Source: Lachnospiraceae bacterium
GTDB taxonomy: Bacteria > Bacillota > Clostridia > Lachnospirales > Bianqueaceae
Direction: 5' to 3'
Length of the DNA stretch: 64,000 bases
Assembly (NCBI GenBank): GCA_022794035.1
Contig: JAAWDX010000007.1
Coordinates: forward strand, 124,001-188,000
In this document: positions 62,714-64,000 of the stretch, piece by piece
Numbering within the stretch: position 1 is the stretch's first letter
Layout of the letters: each line of letters begins with the position of its first letter
Notes under the pieces: model-generated
Databases searched by the model: none
What the model saw: only the letters and a program-made list of their open reading frames with translations
What the model was told of the DNA's origin: nothing
Program-made: the position numbers and the translations under genes

Positions 62714-64000
62714 CCATATGATCCGGAATCAGCATTTCATCCACTTCTTCATCGCTCAAAATATGCTTTTCCTTTAACAGGGTACGAACGGATTTTCCGG
62801 TCTTAATCGCTTCTTTGGCCACATCGGCCGCCTGCTGATAGCCAACCTTCGGACAGATCACCGTAATAATGCCTACTGAATTTTCCACCAAGTCACGGCA
62901 ACGCTCTTCATTTGCTTCAATATCCAAAATGCAATTGTCCACCAGCGTTTCAACGCCGCCCGTAATCGCATTGATGGATTCAAACAGTTCATAAAAAAGC
63001 ACTGGCTCATAGGCATTCAGCTCTAGCTGGCCCGCCTCTGCTGCCATCATAATGGTCGTATCATTGCCAATAATTAAATAGGAAATCTGTGCCATTACCT
63101 CCGGCACTACCGGATTGATCTTACCCGGCATAATAGAAGAGCCATTCTGCTTAGAAGGCAGCTTAATTTCTCCAAATCCAGTTCTCGGACCGGAAGACAT
63201 CAGGATCAAATCATGGGACATCTTCGCCAAACTCACGACACAGGTTTTTAAAATAGAAGAAACATAAGCAAATCCATCCAGATTCTGCGTACCGTCAATC
63301 AGATTTTCACATTGATGCAGATCGAGTCCTGACACCATGCTTAAACGCGGTACAATATGTTCTACAAAATAAGGCTTTGCATTAATGGAGGTACCAACAG
63401 CTGTTCCTCCCATATTTACATAGGAAAGCTCTTCCATGGCCAGATCAAAACGCCGGATATCTCTTTTAACAGCGCAGCGATAGGCTCCAAATTCCTGACC
63501 CAGGCGAATCGGCACTGCATCCTGCATTTCCGTACGTCCCATCTTTACCACGTTCCAAAACTCTTTTTCCTTCACAGCTAAAGCCTTTTCCAGACGCTCC
63601 AGCTGGAATTTAGCCTTTTTCATCAGTTTAATCGCTGTCATCTTGCCAGCTGTAGGAATGACATCATTGGTGGACTGCGCACGGTTTACATGATCATTGG
63701 GATGTACAATCTTATAATTGCCCTTAACTCCCCCCAAAATCTCAATCGCACGATTGGCAATCACTTCATTTGCATTCATGTTAATTGTGGTGCCTGCGCT
63801 GCCCTGTACCGGGTCGCAGATAAATTCATTATGGAATTTACCCTCCAAAATCTCACGGCTCGCCTGGCAAATTGCATCGCAGATATTTTTATCCAGCTCT
63901 CCGCATTCATTATTAATCGTTGCGCATGCAATTTTAATTTCTGCTAAGCTCTCAATAAACTCTTTTTCCAGTCTATGACCGGTAATATGAAAATTTTCAT
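62709..64000 (-). CDS. aspA: Aspartate ammonia-lyase, partial (5' end outside the window)
   Basis: The frame is open to the right edge. The readable part covers about 429 codons, opening with ENFHITGHRLEKEFIESLAE, so only some 30-40 codons are missing. Signatures include GSAGTTINMN, HPNDHVNRAQSTND, the GSSIMPGKINPVVPE loop, and GNTVMAE-like IMMAAEAGQLELN. The NPVVPE after the SS loop favours AspA over class II fumarase (NPTQCE). It splits aspartate to fumarate and ammonia. The stop overlaps a tandem repeat copy. Confidence 0.93.
   Translation of the reverse strand, partial: ENFHITGHRLEKEFIESLAEIKIACATINNECGELDKNICDAICQASREILEGKFHNEFICDPVQGSAGTTINMNANEVIANRAIEILGGVKGNYKIVHPNDHVNRAQSTNDVIPTAGKMTAIKLMKKAKFQLERLEKALAVKEKEFWNVVKMGRTEMQDAVPIRLGQEFGAYRCAVKRDIRRFDLAMEELSYVNMGGTAVGTSINAKPYFVEHIVPRLSMVSGLDLHQCENLIDGTQNLDGFAYVSSILKTCVVSLAKMSHDLILMSSGPRTGFGEIKLPSKQNGSSIMPGKINPVVPEVMAQISYLIIGNDTTIMMAAEAGQLELNAYEPVLFYELFESINAITGGVETLVDNCILDIEANEERCRDLVENSVGIITVICPKVGYQQAADVAKEAIKTGKSVRTLLKEKHILSDEEVDEMLIPDHMV

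Overview
The window is an ordinary chromosomal stretch of a spore-forming, anaerobic Firmicute, most likely a Lachnospiraceae-type clostridium. This is inferred from family content and gene order, not from any database search. Supporting signs are the tig-clpP pair, an alpha/beta-type small acid-soluble spore protein, a YlmC/YmxH PRC-barrel protein, the order rel-dtd-MBL hydrolase-hemZ, the order dgt-dnaG-rpoD-trmK-nif3, HelD, a MetH without an activation domain, and strong AGGAGG-type ribosome binding sites before nearly every gene. I saw no phage, transposase, CRISPR array, rRNA or tRNA gene.

Layout. 1-7.5 kb (minus): clpP start, tig, a spore protein preceded by a previously unlisted 38-codon ORF, then rel-dtd-MBL-hemZ-membrane protein. 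7.7-11.1 kb (plus): cyclophilin, DbpA-type RNA helicase, secreted DUF1002 protein. 11.4-16.6 kb: UMF1-type MFS exporter divergent from an XRE regulator, polysaccharide deacetylase, ApbE lipoprotein, MATE exporter. 16.7-22.5 kb (minus): MacAB-like ABC exporter operon with two different membrane-fusion adaptors, plus a Cof-type phosphatase. 22.6-36.5 kb (minus): YlmC, two small membrane proteins, HelD, nucleoside kinase, Nif3, TrmK, RpoD, DnaG, Dgt and AddB. 36.6-41.5 kb (plus): a degenerate FMN-binding-like protein, then a GH2 beta-mannosidase, GH32 and pyridoxamine kinase operon. 41.9-46.0 kb (minus): MATE exporter, phosphoesterase and amidohydrolase behind a MerR-type promoter. 46.2-49.1 kb (plus): a VanRS-like two-component system and a D,D-carboxypeptidase. 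49.2-54.3 kb: aldo/keto reductase, GNAT, GlyA, ThrE-type exporter and a PD-(D/E)XK-like protein. 54.8-61.6 kb (minus): lactonase, MetF, MetH and LeuS, a folate/methionine block. 61.7-64 kb (minus): two small unknown genes and aspartate ammonia-lyase, cut by the window edge.

The coding content is mostly recognisable housekeeping. The least explained signals are in the spacers. Four intergenic regions (11.07-11.44, 41.6-41.8, 54.4-54.7 and 62.49-62.71 kb) hold locally repeated inverted repeats. The best is at 62.49-62.71 kb, downstream of aspA: a roughly 92-bp unit present about 2.4 times, containing two stems whose sequences differ between copies by compensating changes. That is the signature of a selected RNA fold, and it is my main candidate for something undescribed. 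Other items worth checking are the double-adaptor exporter with a domain inserted in one adaptor's coiled-coil hairpin, an intrinsic terminator placed directly before the D,D-carboxypeptidase gene, and the 38-codon ORF translationally coupled to the spore protein.
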